Assembly (NCBI GenBank): GCA_018242585.1
Contig: JAFEBQ010000012.1
Coordinates: forward strand, 62,001-126,000
DNA length: 64,000 bases
Direction: 5' to 3'
Origin: Planctomycetota bacterium
GTDB taxonomy: Bacteria; Planctomycetota; Planctomycetia; Pirellulales; PNKZ01
The stretch's first letter is position 1. Each line of letters opens with the position of its first letter. The notes below the pieces were generated by a model. It searched no databases, was not told the DNA's origin, and saw only the letters and a list, made by a program, of their open reading frames with translations. Both the position numbers and the translations under genes were made by a program. Below are positions 9,626 to 18,846 of this stretch, in pieces.

Positions 9626-9889
9626 GGATCAACTCTAGCGATGGGGCGTCGAATGTTCAGGCCACGATTGTTCACGCCATTTGCAAGCCTGGCGCTGATA
9701 TTTAATCGCACTCGCCCCAGGGCCGCAAGCAGTTGCTAACTTGCGGCGCTGACGAGTGATAGGCGATGCTTTCAGTCGTAGCCCAAGCAGGCAATGCCCT
9801 TTCCGGCGGCCAAGGCCGCTTCTACAATGGGACGTGGGCCGAGCGTGCCGAGCTAGACGGCAGTTTCACTGGGACCGCGGATCGAGACC
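9626..9889. other. Intergenic spacer before panD
   Basis: No coding sequence is supported. The spacer separates a minus-strand and a plus-strand gene, so promoters for both should lie here, but I see no convincing -35/-10 pair. The small hairpin-prone stretch around 9801-9815 (CGGCGGCCAAGGCCGCT) may be part of the panD leader. Confidence 0.4.
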
Positions 9890-10240
9890 ATGCTGCGTCG
9901 GATGTTCAAAAGCAAGATTCACCGGGCCACGGTGACCGATGCCAACCTCGACTACGAGGGGAGCATCACCATCGACCCGCTGCTGATGGAGGCGGCCGAC
10001 ATCCTGCCCGGCGAGCAGGTCCACGTCTGGAACGTGACGCGCGGCAGCCGGTTGACGACCTATGCCATTGTGGCCGAGCGCGGCACCGGGACGGTCTGCG
10101 TGAATGGCGCGGGAGCCCATCTGGTCAGCCGCGGCGATCTGGTGATCGTGGCGACGTTTGTCGATCTCAACGATCAAGAAGCCCGGGCGTTCAAGCCGCG
10201 GATCATCCTGGTTGACGAAAAGAATCGGCTGCGCTCGTAG
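9890..10240 (+). CDS. panD: Aspartate 1-decarboxylase
   Basis: The 116-residue protein matches PanD over its whole length. It starts [16 protein letters not shown] and contains YEGSIT, where the proenzyme self-cleaves between Gly and Ser to make the pyruvoyl group. It continues with [18 protein letters not shown]. PanD converts aspartate to beta-alanine for pantothenate and coenzyme A synthesis in the cytoplasm. No other pan gene is nearby. Confidence 0.97.
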   Translation: MLRRMFKSKIHRATVTDANLDYEGSITIDPLLMEAADILPGEQVHVWNVTRGSRLTTYAIVAERGTGTVCVNGAGAHLVSRGDLVIVATFVDLNDQEARAFKPRIILVDEKNRLRS

Positions 10241-10309
10241 CGTTTCTAACCCTTTGCCATGTGGCAAAGCGAGCCGTTAGCGTCCGCCCCCCGGTCTCAT
10301 CGCTAATGG

Positions 10310-10672
10310 CTAACCGCTAGTCGCCTTGTGTTCCACGCTTACCGTGGTCGAAATACCACCGCGAGGGGTGAACGCCGCTCGCAGCTCCATCCAGCGGGGT
10401 TGGCTGACGGCGACCAGGTCGTCGAGAATCCGGTTCGTGACGTGCTCGTAGAAGATGCCTTCGTTGCGAAACTGCTGCAAGTACAGCTTCAGGCTCTTCA
10501 ACTCGATGCACTTCTCGGCCGGCGTGTAGGTGATGGTCAGCACGCCAAAGTCAGGCTGCCCGGTCTTGGGGCAGACGCTCGTGAACTCCGGGCAGACGAT
10601 CTCGATTTTATAGTCGCGCCCGGGGAACTGATTGGCGAAGATTTCAAGGGTATCGCGAAAGCTGGCAGACAT
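10310..10672 (-). CDS. queF: NADPH-dependent preQ0 reductase (7-cyano-7-deazaguanine reductase)
   Basis: The ATG at 10672 gives a 120-residue protein of the short YkvM-type QueF class. The conserved [16 protein letters not shown] block holds the catalytic cysteine that forms a thioimide with preQ0. The glutamate-containing [20 protein letters not shown] block contacts the substrate. The enzyme reduces preQ0 to preQ1 in queuosine synthesis. It diverges from queC about 95 bp away, so the two may share a control region. The longer frame from 10741 adds residues not seen in the family. Confidence 0.95.
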   Translation of the reverse strand: MSASFRDTLEIFANQFPGRDYKIEIVCPEFTSVCPKTGQPDFGVLTITYTPAEKCIELKSLKLYLQQFRNEGIFYEHVTNRILDDLVAVSQPRWMELRAAFTPRGGISTTVSVEHKATSG

Positions 10673-10766
10673 GTCGGCTCCTTTAATTCGAGCGCCTATT
10701 GTGCCATGATGGTGGATTGGGAAACAGGGGCCGAAGTTCAATCAGGTCGTGCAAAGTTCAACTGCG

Positions 10767-11453
10767 ATGAGCGAGCGGGCGGTCGTACTACTGTCGGGCG
10801 GGCTCGACTCCGCCACGGTGGCGGCCTTGGTGCGAAGCCAGGGCTGTCAGTGGCATGCGCTGTCGGTCGACTATGGCCAGCGGCATCGCTGGGAGCTTGA
10901 CGCCGCGCGACGCGTGGCCGTGGCGATGAATGCCACGGAACATCGGATCGCCCACGTCGATCTGGGCCAATTCGGCGGCAGCGCCCTGACCGCCGATATC
11001 GCCGTGCCCAAGGATCGAGACGAGCGGACGATGTCGGCCGGGATTCCGGTGACCTATGTACCGGCGCGGAATACGGTCTTCTTGTCCCTGGCGCTGGGCT
11101 TTGCCGAAGTGGTGGGGGCGGCCGACATTTTCGTCGGCGTGAATGCCGTCGATTACAGCGGCTATCCCGATTGCCGGCCGGCGTTCATCGAAGCTTTCGA
11201 GCGCTTGGCCAACCTGGCCACCAAGACGGCCGTCGAGGGTACGATGAAGTTCACGCTGCACGCGCCGCTGATCTCGATGACCAAGGCCGAGATTATTCGC
11301 ACGGGCACGAAACTGGGCGTCGACTATCGCCTGACCCACAGTTGTTACGACCCGCTGTCGGATGGCCGCCCGTGCCGGCGCTGCGACGCTTGCCGCCTGC
11401 GCGAGCGGGGCTTTGAAGAAGCGGGGCTCGTCGACCCGCTGGTCGGTACATGA
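10767..11453 (+). CDS. queC: 7-cyano-7-deazaguanine synthase
   Basis: A 228-residue protein from the ATG at 10767; a GTG at 10749 is an alternative start. It opens [17 protein letters not shown], the PP-loop ATP pyrophosphatase motif. It ends with the zinc-binding pattern of QueC, SCYDP followed by [11 protein letters not shown]. It converts 7-carboxy-7-deazaguanine to preQ0 using ATP and ammonia. Its stop overlaps the start of queE by four bases (ATGA), indicating translational coupling. Confidence 0.96.
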   Translation: MSERAVVLLSGGLDSATVAALVRSQGCQWHALSVDYGQRHRWELDAARRVAVAMNATEHRIAHVDLGQFGGSALTADIAVPKDRDERTMSAGIPVTYVPARNTVFLSLALGFAEVVGAADIFVGVNAVDYSGYPDCRPAFIEAFERLANLATKTAVEGTMKFTLHAPLISMTKAEIIRTGTKLGVDYRLTHSCYDPLSDGRPCRRCDACRLRERGFEEAGLVDPLVGT

Positions 11454-12136
11454 AAATCGCCGAACATTACTTGTCGATCCAAGGAGAAGGGGCGCTGACC
11501 GGCGTCGAGAGCGTCTTCGTGCGCACCAGCGGTTGCAATCTGCGATGCTGGTTCTGTGATACGCCGTTTACCTCGTGGCATCCCGAGGGGGACGACCTGG
11601 CGATCGATGAAATCCTCGCGCGCATCGAGCGGCACGATTGCCCGCACGTGGTCATCACCGGCGGCGAGCCGATGTTGCACGCCGAGCTAGTGCCGCTGAC
11701 CGAACGACTGCACGCGCTGGGCAAGCACATTACGATCGAGACGGCCGGCACGCTTTATTTGCCGGTGCGATGCGATCTGATGTCGATTAGCCCCAAGCTG
11801 TCGAACTCGGCGCCGCCGCGCAGCGAGGATCCGCGTTGGCACGCCCGGCACGAGCGCACGCGCAACGCGCCCGACGTGATTGCCCACCTGGTGGCCGAGT
11901 ACGACTATCAGGTGAAGTTCGTCGTCGACACGCCGGCCGATTGCGACGAGGTCGAAGGTTATCTCGCCAAGATGCGGTGCATCGAGCGCGACCGGGTCTG
12001 GCTGATGCCGCAAGGCATCCAGCCCGAGGCGCTGGTTAAGCAAGGGGAATGGCTGCGGCCCCATTGCAAGCAGGCGGGGCTGCATTTCTGTGCCCGGCGA
12101 CACATCGAGTGGTTTGGGCTTGTCCGGGGCACCTGA
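11450..12136 (+). CDS. queE: 7-carboxy-7-deazaguanine synthase (radical SAM)
   Basis: A 228-residue radical SAM enzyme. The N terminus [13 protein letters not shown] is typical of QueE. The cluster motif is [15 protein letters not shown], that is CxxxCxxC, and ITGGEPM provides the SAM-binding GGE element. QueE rearranges 6-carboxytetrahydropterin to the deazaguanine ring and supplies queC, with which it overlaps. The gene that should make its substrate, queD, is not in the window. Confidence 0.95.
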   Translation: MKIAEHYLSIQGEGALTGVESVFVRTSGCNLRCWFCDTPFTSWHPEGDDLAIDEILARIERHDCPHVVITGGEPMLHAELVPLTERLHALGKHITIETAGTLYLPVRCDLMSISPKLSNSAPPRSEDPRWHARHERTRNAPDVIAHLVAEYDYQVKFVVDTPADCDEVEGYLAKMRCIERDRVWLMPQGIQPEALVKQGEWLRPHCKQAGLHFCARRHIEWFGLVRGT

Positions 12137-12144
12137 GGCTTATT

Positions 12145-12292
12145 TGCCGCGGAGGCACTGAGTCACGGAGGACAGCACGGAGGAATTGCGAGAGAATACT
12201 CAGCGATGCGGGGGAATGCAGAAATAATTGATTTGCCGTCAACAAATCTTATTTTCTCCGTGTTAACCTCCGTGTCTCTGCGTCCCCGTGGC
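12145..12292. repeat. Long inverted-repeat element, copy 1
   Basis: The left arm, starting GCCGCGGAGGCACTGAGTCA at 12145, is answered by a right arm ending TCCCCGTGGC at 12292, reading CTCCGTGT on the way. The arms are about 40 bases and imperfectly complementary, with about 65 bases between them. The element fills the spacer between the convergent queE and the next minus-strand gene. The same arm sequence recurs at 39628, 44725 and 46929. Confidence 0.85.
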
Positions 12293-12307
12293 TAAGCATT
12301 TCCTGAG

Positions 12308-12877
12308 CTAGAAAACATCCAGCGGCGTCACGATCTCAAGCAACTCGATTGCGTGTTCGCCGTTGCATTCGATGATGGCCGTCCGGCCATAGGTGACCAG
12401 CGGCTGGTCGATGCCGAATATCGCGGTCAACGCTCGGCCGGGAATCACGCGCCACAGCCCGACCAGCCGCACCCGGCGGTGGACGTTGTGGTTGATCAGA
12501 ATTCGACCCAGCGGCGTGCTTTCCGCGCGAATCTCGCGCTGCACTTCGTCGGACATGTAGGCAAAGTTGATTCGCACGATGCCGAACTGCACGATCCGGC
12601 CGTCGCTTTGCCTGGCCAGGCTGATCAATCGCGAATAATGCGTCGGCGTTTCCCGCTTGGCCAGCACGCGGACGTCGACCGGCGAATGATGATGCTCCTC
12701 GACGCTGACGGTCATGTGCGAAGTGTGAGCCAAAAGCTGACGATACGTGTCGGGCATCGACTGGAGCGACACCTCGTCGAACGTGGCCAGTTCGTCCGCC
12801 TGGGGATAGAACAGCCCGACGAGCGTATCGAGATCGACGTTCGCGGGTCGGTTCGTGGGCATAACGTGCCAGGGCAA
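12308..12877 (-). CDS. Conserved protein, possibly of the chorismate lyase (UbiC) fold
   Basis: A 189-residue protein with no signal peptide or membrane segment. The region VSVEEHHHSPVDVRVLAKRE, the later RESTPLGRILI-like stretch (read here as RAESTPLGRILINHNV), and its length recall UbiC-like chorismate lyase domains, where an Arg and a Glu near a PLG turn line the active site. This is a weak motif-level resemblance and could be wrong. It is the third minus-strand gene of the terpenoid locus, 61 bp beyond the polyprenyl synthase stop, so co-transcription is plausible. An aromatic head-group role would fit but is speculation. Confidence 0.45.
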   Translation of the reverse strand: MPWHVMPTNRPANVDLDTLVGLFYPQADELATFDEVSLQSMPDTYRQLLAHTSHMTVSVEEHHHSPVDVRVLAKRETPTHYSRLISLARQSDGRIVQFGIVRINFAYMSDEVQREIRAESTPLGRILINHNVHRRVRLVGLWRVIPGRALTAIFGIDQPLVTYGRTAIIECNGEHAIELLEIVTPLDVF

Positions 12878-12938
12878 TGACAGTCGGTGGGACGCGCGAA
12901 CATTATTCTAGCGGCGGCCATCCGCCGCGTGTCGCGGG

Positions 12939-14921
12939 TTACGAATGGTGGGGGGCAACCCCGATCGGCACCACGGCGGGTTCCTCGGCGTCGGTGGGGC
13001 GCTCGAGGACAGTGTCGATGAGGTAATACAGTAATCGGCGAAGTTCGTCGTTGCCCACTTCATCGGCGACTTTTTCGGCCCGCTCATGGTATTTGTCGAC
13101 CAGCCGCTGGGCCTGCTCGAACACGCCGGCTCGCTCGTACAGCCGGCGGACCTTCTCGATCGAATCGGCATTGCACACTCCGGCGCGAACCACCTCCTGC
13201 AACTCGGCGCGGTCGGCGTCGTCCAGCCCCTCGAGCGCCAACGCCCACAAAACCGTCGGCCGATCGCCGAACACGTCGCCACCAGCCAGCAGCTTGTTGT
13301 GGTTATCCGGTCGCCAGTCGTTCAGGTCGTTCAGAATCTGGAAGGCAATGCCGATGTTCTTGGCGAACGAGTTCACGAACGTGTTCTGTTTGTCGACCGG
13401 CCCCGCCAGGCGCAGACCCGAGTACAACGCTGCCTCGAACGCCGGCGCGGTCTTCAGGGCGTAAATCTTCAAGGCGTCGAGCGGCGCGAGCTTCTTATGC
13501 AGCGAATCGCGCCACAATAGCTCGGCGCCTTGCCCTTCGGACAGTTTCATGTGCGCGTCGGCCAACCGGTCGATGATGTCGGCGGCCATGTCGGGCCCCA
13601 GCGTGCCAGCATCGCGGCTGACCAGTCGATAGCCCAGGCCGATCATGTAGTCGCCGACGTTGATCGCCGTGGGAATGCCGAACTTGCGGTGGACCGTCGT
13701 CTCGCCATAGCGGAACTGGTCGTCGTCTTCGATATCGTCGTGGACGAGCGACGCTTTGTGGAACGTCTCGATCGACAAGGCGGCGCGCTTAACGGCGTCG
13801 GGCAGGCCTGCCAGATACTCACTCCCGTCGGCGTCGCCACCGCGGCCGCCGGTCATGGCGTCATACGCAGCCAGCGTGATGAACGGACGCGAGTGCTTGC
13901 CACCCTTGGCCAGAAAGTCGTACGCGATCGCTTCGGTGCCGGCCACCGGATCGGCGCCGGCAATTCCCTGGCCGTTCAGCTCGGCCAGTCGTGGTCCACC
14001 GCGCAATCGCGGGGCCAGTCGTTCCAACTCGTCGGGCTCGAACATGCCCGCCGCGGCGCGCATCAGATGAACGTAGGTCTTGGTCTGGTGCGTCGGCTTC
14101 GATTGGGTCGACGTAATCACCTCCAGCACGCGATCCTCATCGACGCTGGTGTTACGACAGTCGCTCGACAGCAGCGGCACCGCCATGCACGGGATGCCGG
14201 CCAGCAGAATCTTGTCGATCGCCTTTTCCAGCACGTTCAGGCAGGCCACGCCGACAATCGCGTCGACATAGCCGCTGACAATGATCTTTAACACGATCGG
14301 CGACCCCTCGGCCACCAGCACCTTGTAGCCCAGATCCTCGGCCTTGGTCCGGAAGTCGGCAATCGTGCAAGCGCCACAGCGGCGACAGTCGAGCCCGAAT
14401 TCGTCGTACTCGGCGGGGCAGCCTTCGGCGTGCTTCAAGCAATGAGGCAGCAGCAACAGCCGGCGATTGAACGGCACGGCGGCCACTTGTGATCGCCAAA
14501 AGGCCGACGCCAGCGCAACCATCGTCCAGCCGACGTAACCTTCGGCCAAACCTGCGTCAGCCAGCAAGCCCCGGGCCACGGCTTCGAGTTGGTCCTTGTT
14601 CAGCGGCCGCGTCTTGTCGAGCTTGTCGGCCACCGCGTCACAGCGGGCCTGCAGTGCATCGCGCGCCTCGCGAGTCTCGGGGACCAGCTTCAGGTGGCTG
14701 GTATTGCGGCGACGGGGTCGGCGAGTTTCGGCCGATAACGCGGGGTCTTGGCCATCTCCATTCAGCGGCGGATCGAGCGGGGCGGTGGCCAAAGTAGCAG
14801 ACCCTTGTTCGGCTTCGATTTTGTTTTGATTGCAGGGCGGGCGGCGCGCAACCCCAGCGCCGCTGGCGTGCCAGCCGCGGCCTCTCGGCGGCCGGACCCG
14901 TCGCGGCGGGCCGCTTGCCAA
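12939..14921 (-). CDS. DUF116 - polyprenyl synthase fusion protein
   Basis: A 660-residue two-domain protein. Residues about 90-290 carry a DUF116-type domain with the cysteine pattern HCLKHAEGC followed by DCRRCGAC near residues 160-185, suited to a metal or Fe-S centre. Residues about 330-640 are a trans-polyprenyl synthase: GGKHSRP, then the first aspartate-rich motif HDDIEDDDQF at about 395, then FQILNDLNDW at about 531. In this second motif the usual leading Asp is Asn. Such synthases condense isopentenyl diphosphate onto allylic diphosphates. The start at 14921 follows the cyclase stop by a few bases, which supports an operon. A later start inside the basic, low-complexity first 70 residues is also possible. 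Confidence 0.82.
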   Translation of the reverse strand: MASGPPRRVRPPRGRGWHASGAGVARRPPCNQNKIEAEQGSATLATAPLDPPLNGDGQDPALSAETRRPRRRNTSHLKLVPETREARDALQARCDAVADKLDKTRPLNKDQLEAVARGLLADAGLAEGYVGWTMVALASAFWRSQVAAVPFNRRLLLLPHCLKHAEGCPAEYDEFGLDCRRCGACTIADFRTKAEDLGYKVLVAEGSPIVLKIIVSGYVDAIVGVACLNVLEKAIDKILLAGIPCMAVPLLSSDCRNTSVDEDRVLEVITSTQSKPTHQTKTYVHLMRAAAGMFEPDELERLAPRLRGGPRLAELNGQGIAGADPVAGTEAIAYDFLAKGGKHSRPFITLAAYDAMTGGRGGDADGSEYLAGLPDAVKRAALSIETFHKASLVHDDIEDDDQFRYGETTVHRKFGIPTAINVGDYMIGLGYRLVSRDAGTLGPDMAADIIDRLADAHMKLSEGQGAELLWRDSLHKKLAPLDALKIYALKTAPAFEAALYSGLRLAGPVDKQNTFVNSFAKNIGIAFQILNDLNDWRPDNHNKLLAGGDVFGDRPTVLWALALEGLDDADRAELQEVVRAGVCNADSIEKVRRLYERAGVFEQAQRLVDKYHERAEKVADEVGNDELRRLLYYLIDTVLERPTDAEEPAVVPIGVAPHHS

Positions 14922-14926
14922 GCGAC

Positions 14927-16861
14927 CTAACTGCGATGGCCGTCACCGGTTACGGGCGGTTTTCGTTCCCAAGCTTCGATCGCCTGCCCCAGGGCGGCGA
15001 CCGTGAAGATTATGGGATACAGACGCTCATAATACCACAGCTTGGCAAAGTATAAACCGATAGGAGCGGGCTGTTGATAACTGCCGTTTTCCACACGTTC
15101 GACCAGCCAGTTAAGTCCCTTGAGCCACGCAGGTTGCACCATTGGGTCGCCGGCCACGGCCGCGAGGGCTTCGATGGCGAGGGCGGTTTCCTCGACAGAG
15201 GAAGAGGGGCTAGGGGCTAGGGGCTGGGGACTAGGGGTGGATGCGGCTTGCGCCGCAGCAGAAAAGGAGGGGGACGGGGGATCGTTCGACTGTTTAGCCG
15301 CAGGGCCAGAGGCCCGCGCGCCCTCGGCTTCCGCAGCCACTTTCTCGTTCATCGTTTCTCGTTCATCGTTTCCCGCCGCTCCCCAGCCGCCGTCGGCGTT
15401 CTGGCGCGAGACGAGATAGCGCAGCCCGCGCCGGGCCGGCTCGCTGCTGAGCAAATTCAAGTCGCGATACGCCAGCAGCACCCGTGCCGTGCCGTACACC
15501 GGGTTTTCTTCCCCCGGCTCGAACTGATTGCCGAACCAGAGCGGCACCCAGGCCCCATCGGCGCGCTGAGTCCGCGCGAGATATTTGAGTGCGCGTTGAA
15601 CCCCGTTGCCAGACTCTGGCCGACCGCTCAGCGATCGAATTGCGTGCGCCGTCAGATCGGTGCCGCTCCGATCAAATGGCAACTTCCCCCAGCCACGGCA
15701 AAAGGTCGGCGTGCCTCCATCACCGTTTTGCAATCCAAGCAACCAATGCCTACCCAAGCCGTCGGCTCTGCCGACATTCCTCGTTGTCTTCGCCGCCTCG
15801 TCCCAGTGGCGCAGCGCCAGCAACGCCCCAGGCGTGTCGTCGGCGTCGGGGACCGCGCCGCTCAGGTCGCTCCAGCCCCAGCCGCCTGGTTCTGCGCCAG
15901 TGAACGGATGCCGCTCGGTGTGCTGACAATCGAGCAGCCAGGCGAGTAGTTCCGGCGTCAGGTGTGACCGGTCGCCGCGCGTGCCGATCGCGTTGATCGA
16001 CAGCGACGTCACCCAGGTGGCCAGGTTCGAATCGATCGGCCAACTGCCGTCCTCGCGGGCCGAATCGACCAGGAACCGCGCCCCGTTCTCGGCCACGGCG
16101 TGATCGGCCCGGCCAATGCTGGCCAGGCTCATCACCACGAAACTCGTCAGTGGTGTCGCTTCCAGGTAGCCGCCGCTGGCCGGCTGCATCCGCCGCAGCA
16201 CGTGCAAGCTCCGTTCGACCGACGCTCGGCGAATCGCCCGCACCAGCGGATTCCGCGGCGGCCGGTGAAAGAACCGCGCCTGGCCAATCGCCACCAAGGC
16301 CGGAATCGCGTAACTCACCACTGGCAATCGCGCCAGCCGATACCACGACTGGGGCAGACACGCCGCCTCGAACGGCAGCGGCGCGACCTGCTCCCACGGC
16401 ACCAATCCGGCCAGCGCCGCGTTGGTCAAGATCGGCACCGAGAATGTCTTGTCCTTGCCATACCGCGCGGCCAGTCCCGCCAGCCCGCCGGCCCGCTCGA
16501 CATAGCTACTCGCTCGATCGAGCATCGGCCGATGCTGGTCGGCCACCCCGGCCAGGTGAAACGCCGCCTCGACGAGCATGGTCGTGGCGATGTTCGACCG
16601 GCTCAGGTCGGTGTCCCCCCAACCCCCATCACGGTTCTGTTGGGCGACGATCCAAGCGAGCCCGCGCTCGACGAGCGCCGTCCAGCGGGCCGAGTCGCCG
16701 CCACGCGCGTGGCGACGCATTAAAGAAAGCGCGCTCACGGCCGTGGCCGTCGACAAGGCCGACGACGATAGCCGCCCTTCCCAATGGCCATCGGGCGTCC
16801 GCTCGGCCAGCAAATCGCGCCGCGCGGTATTGTAAGCTCGCTTTAACCGTTCTAAATCCAT
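14927..16861 (-). CDS. Class II triterpene cyclase (squalene-hopene cyclase family) with an in-frame insert
   Basis: A 644-residue protein built of QW repeats, for example QNRDGGWGDTDL near residue 75, EDGSWPID and RADGAWVPLWFGNQ. The protonating motif is PDADDTPGAL with DADD at residues 339-342, the DxDD of squalene-hopene and sporulenol cyclases. It should cyclise squalene or a related polyprene at the membrane. Between GGWGA and SVEETALAIEAL, normally about ten residues apart, lies an insert of about 60 low-complexity residues (about 497-556) coded by repeat-like DNA. The frame survives, so the enzyme may still work. The polyprenyl synthase fusion follows immediately. Confidence 0.87.
   Translation of the reverse strand: MDLERLKRAYNTARRDLLAERTPDGHWEGRLSSSALSTATAVSALSLMRRHARGGDSARWTALVERGLAWIVAQQNRDGGWGDTDLSRSNIATTMLVEAAFHLAGVADQHRPMLDRASSYVERAGGLAGLAARYGKDKTFSVPILTNAALAGLVPWEQVAPLPFEAACLPQSWYRLARLPVVSYAIPALVAIGQARFFHRPPRNPLVRAIRRASVERSLHVLRRMQPASGGYLEATPLTSFVVMSLASIGRADHAVAENGARFLVDSAREDGSWPIDSNLATWVTSLSINAIGTRGDRSHLTPELLAWLLDCQHTERHPFTGAEPGGWGWSDLSGAVPDADDTPGALLALRHWDEAAKTTRNVGRADGLGRHWLLGLQNGDGGTPTFCRGWGKLPFDRSGTDLTAHAIRSLSGRPESGNGVQRALKYLARTQRADGAWVPLWFGNQFEPGEENPVYGTARVLLAYRDLNLLSSEPARRGLRYLVSRQNADGGWGAAGNDERETMNEKVAAEAEGARASGPAAKQSNDPPSPSFSAAAQAASTPSPQPLAPSPSSSVEETALAIEALAAVAGDPMVQPAWLKGLNWLVERVENGSYQQPAPIGLYFAKLWYYERLYPIIFTVAALGQAIEAWERKPPVTGDGHRS
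15195..15375. repeat. Repeat-derived insert inside the triterpene cyclase gene
   Basis: This stretch of about 180 bp combines three repeat types seen in spacers. They are tandem GGGGCTA units at 15208-15237, the 31-bp GTTTAGCCGC...GCGCGCC module at 15292-15322, and a 14-bp unit TTTCTCGTTCATCG present twice in tandem at 15341-15368. Its length keeps the reading frame and it has no stop in the cyclase frame. The 31-bp module is nearly identical to intergenic copies at 42791 and 44865. Confidence 0.85.
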
Positions 16862-17280
16862 GAATCAATGCATGACGTGCCGAGAGAATGATTCATAAGA
16901 GTTTAACCACGACGACACGGCATGTGGGAATGACGTATGACGAAATCCGAATGACGAAGGAATTCGACCACGACGGCATGACTGGCACGACGTGGAAAAG
17001 AGTAAGAATGAGTGCGTTGCTACAAAGCGCGCGGGGTACGATTTCAATTCATCACGTCGCGTCGCGCAAACCCTTCTCCCACCGCAACATTATGCAACCG
17101 CTAGCAAGAGACGACGCGATGTAACAACTTGCGAACGCTAGCGGACGCCTACTGGAGACCTGCTAGCGGGACTAAGTCGTTTGCAATCGGTCAGGCTGAT
17201 AGCTGTTGCATAATGTCGCACAAGGGGCGAGGGTTGACAGAGGCGGCCTCAATACCATCCCCAAAGTTTGGAGTAACACG
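16862..17280. repeat. Intergenic spacer with repeat modules
   Basis: No gene is supported in these 419 bases between divergent genes. At 16903-16925 lies AACCACGACGACACGGCATG, whose complement recurs at 53785-53810. It is followed by tandem-like GAATGACG units to about 16960. An 11-bp inverted repeat, CATTATGCAAC at 17088-17098 and GTTGCATAATG at 17205-17215, brackets a segment rich in CGCTAGC and GCTAGCGG words. Promoters for the flanking genes must lie here but are not evident. Confidence 0.6.
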
Positions 17281-18678
17281 ATGCCACGCGCCGCGATTCG
17301 CTGTTGCCTTGTGATCCTCGCATGGGCGGTCGCCGGCTCCGCCCAGGCCGAGCCGACGCGGCAGACCGCGCTGTACCAGCGGATCAAGGCGCACCTGAAC
17401 CAGGTTCGCGCGATCGACACGCACGATCATCTGTTCCCGTTCGACAAGCTGCCAGCCGCCGTCGATACCGAACAAGGCAAGCAAGTGAACCTGGCGGGCC
17501 TGTGGTTGAACAGCTACTTCCGCGTGATGAATCCGTTGCCTGTCTGGCAAACTGGCCAGCAGTTCGACGACTGGTGGCAACGCGCCCAGCCAAACTTCGA
17601 CAACGCTCGCTCAATGAGCGTCTATCGCTATCTGCTCCCGGCGTTTCAGGACTTGTACGGCGTCGATTTCAACACGCTCACGCTGGAACATGCTCGCGCG
17701 TTGAACGAACAAGTAATTAAGAACTACAGGAACGAGGACTGGATCTATCACGTGGTAACCCAGCGGGCGAACATCGAAGTGATGTTCAACGATCAGAACT
17801 GGGCACGCTTTGAATTCAAAACTGATTACGACTTCACCGTGCAGGTGATGAATACAAACACCCTGATCGACGGGTTTCACCCCTCGGAGTTCAAGATTGC
17901 CACGAGCGACCCTTATGAGTTCGCCCGCCGTCAGCAATTGCCCCTCGAGACCTTGGACGACTACGTGCGCGTGATCGACCGGCTGGTCGCCGACGCCAAA
18001 GAGCGCGGGGTGATTTGCCTGAAATCGACGCTGGCGTACACGCGGACGTTGCACTACGAGGCGGCCACGCGCGAGCAGGCCCAAGCGGCCTTCGGCAAGC
18101 CGCGCGAGGAACTTTCGACCGCGCAGATCAAGACGTTCCAGGATTACATCATGGGCAAGCTGGCAAAGACTGCGGCCCGGCACAACTTGCCGTTTCAGTT
18201 TCACACCGGCTGGGGGCGCGTGCAGGGCTCGAATCCGCTGCTGCTGGTCGACCTGATCGAGTCGAATCCGAACACGAAGTTTCTGCTGTTTCACAGCGGC
18301 TACCCCTGGGTGGGCGAGTCGGCGGTGATTGCCGCGCGCCATCGGAACGTCTGGCTCGATTCGAACTGGCTGCCGACGTTGAACTACTCGATGGCCAAGC
18401 GCGCCTACCACGAGTGGCTCGACGGCGTGCCGTCGAACAAGATCATGTGGGGCGGCGACTGCAACAATGCTGAGGGGATTTACGGCGCGACCGAAACGAC
18501 GCGCCGCTGCCTGGCCGAAGTGCTGGCCGAGAAAGTCGATCGAGGCGATCTGCTCGAAGCCCAGGCGCTGAAGATCGGCGAACAAATCCTGCGTGAGAAC
18601 GCGCTGGCGCTGTTTCCGCAATTAAAAGCCCGCGTTAAGCCGCCGGCTTCAGAAGCAAATGACGCTCGCAAGCAGTGA
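17281..18678 (+). CDS. Secreted amidohydrolase-superfamily metal-dependent hydrolase
   Basis: The ATG at 17281 gives 465 residues with a signal peptide (AIRCCLVILAWAVAGSAQA). The first metal-binding HxH appears as RAIDTHDHLFP. Later come FQFHTGWGR and LLFHSGYPWVG, each with a histidine expected on a barrel strand, and IMWGGDCNN with an aspartate near the C terminus. This order is that of TIM-barrel amidohydrolases related to COG2159 and uronate isomerases. The substrate is unknown. It is preceded by an ACACG spacer without a strong ribosome-binding site, and no partner gene is adjacent. Confidence 0.78.
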   Translation: MPRAAIRCCLVILAWAVAGSAQAEPTRQTALYQRIKAHLNQVRAIDTHDHLFPFDKLPAAVDTEQGKQVNLAGLWLNSYFRVMNPLPVWQTGQQFDDWWQRAQPNFDNARSMSVYRYLLPAFQDLYGVDFNTLTLEHARALNEQVIKNYRNEDWIYHVVTQRANIEVMFNDQNWARFEFKTDYDFTVQVMNTNTLIDGFHPSEFKIATSDPYEFARRQQLPLETLDDYVRVIDRLVADAKERGVICLKSTLAYTRTLHYEAATREQAQAAFGKPREELSTAQIKTFQDYIMGKLAKTAARHNLPFQFHTGWGRVQGSNPLLLVDLIESNPNTKFLLFHSGYPWVGESAVIAARHRNVWLDSNWLPTLNYSMAKRAYHEWLDGVPSNKIMWGGDCNNAEGIYGATETTRRCLAEVLAEKVDRGDLLEAQALKIGEQILRENALALFPQLKARVKPPASEANDARKQ

Positions 18679-18700
18679 ACGGCCTGCGATGCGAGCGATG

Positions 18701-18822
18701 AACACCCCTCCCTTTCAGGGAGGGGGTAAGGGGGAGGGGCGACGCGTTGAGCGCCGAGCATGCTGCGTGACCGATCGATCGGCCGCGTCACTCGCCCCCG
18801 GTCATTGACCGGGGGCTAAAGG
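18701..18822. repeat. Paired hairpin modules, copy 1
   Basis: Two palindromes lie after the amidohydrolase. The first, CCCCTCCCTTTCAGGGAGGG, begins near 18704. The second, CCCCCGGTCATTGACCGGGG, begins near 18795 and is followed by GCTAAAGG. The same two modules in the same order and orientation occur at 36829-36977. The first could terminate transcription but lacks a T tract. Confidence 0.85.
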
Positions 18823-18846
18823 TTAGCACATCGTTCAACGCGCGCC

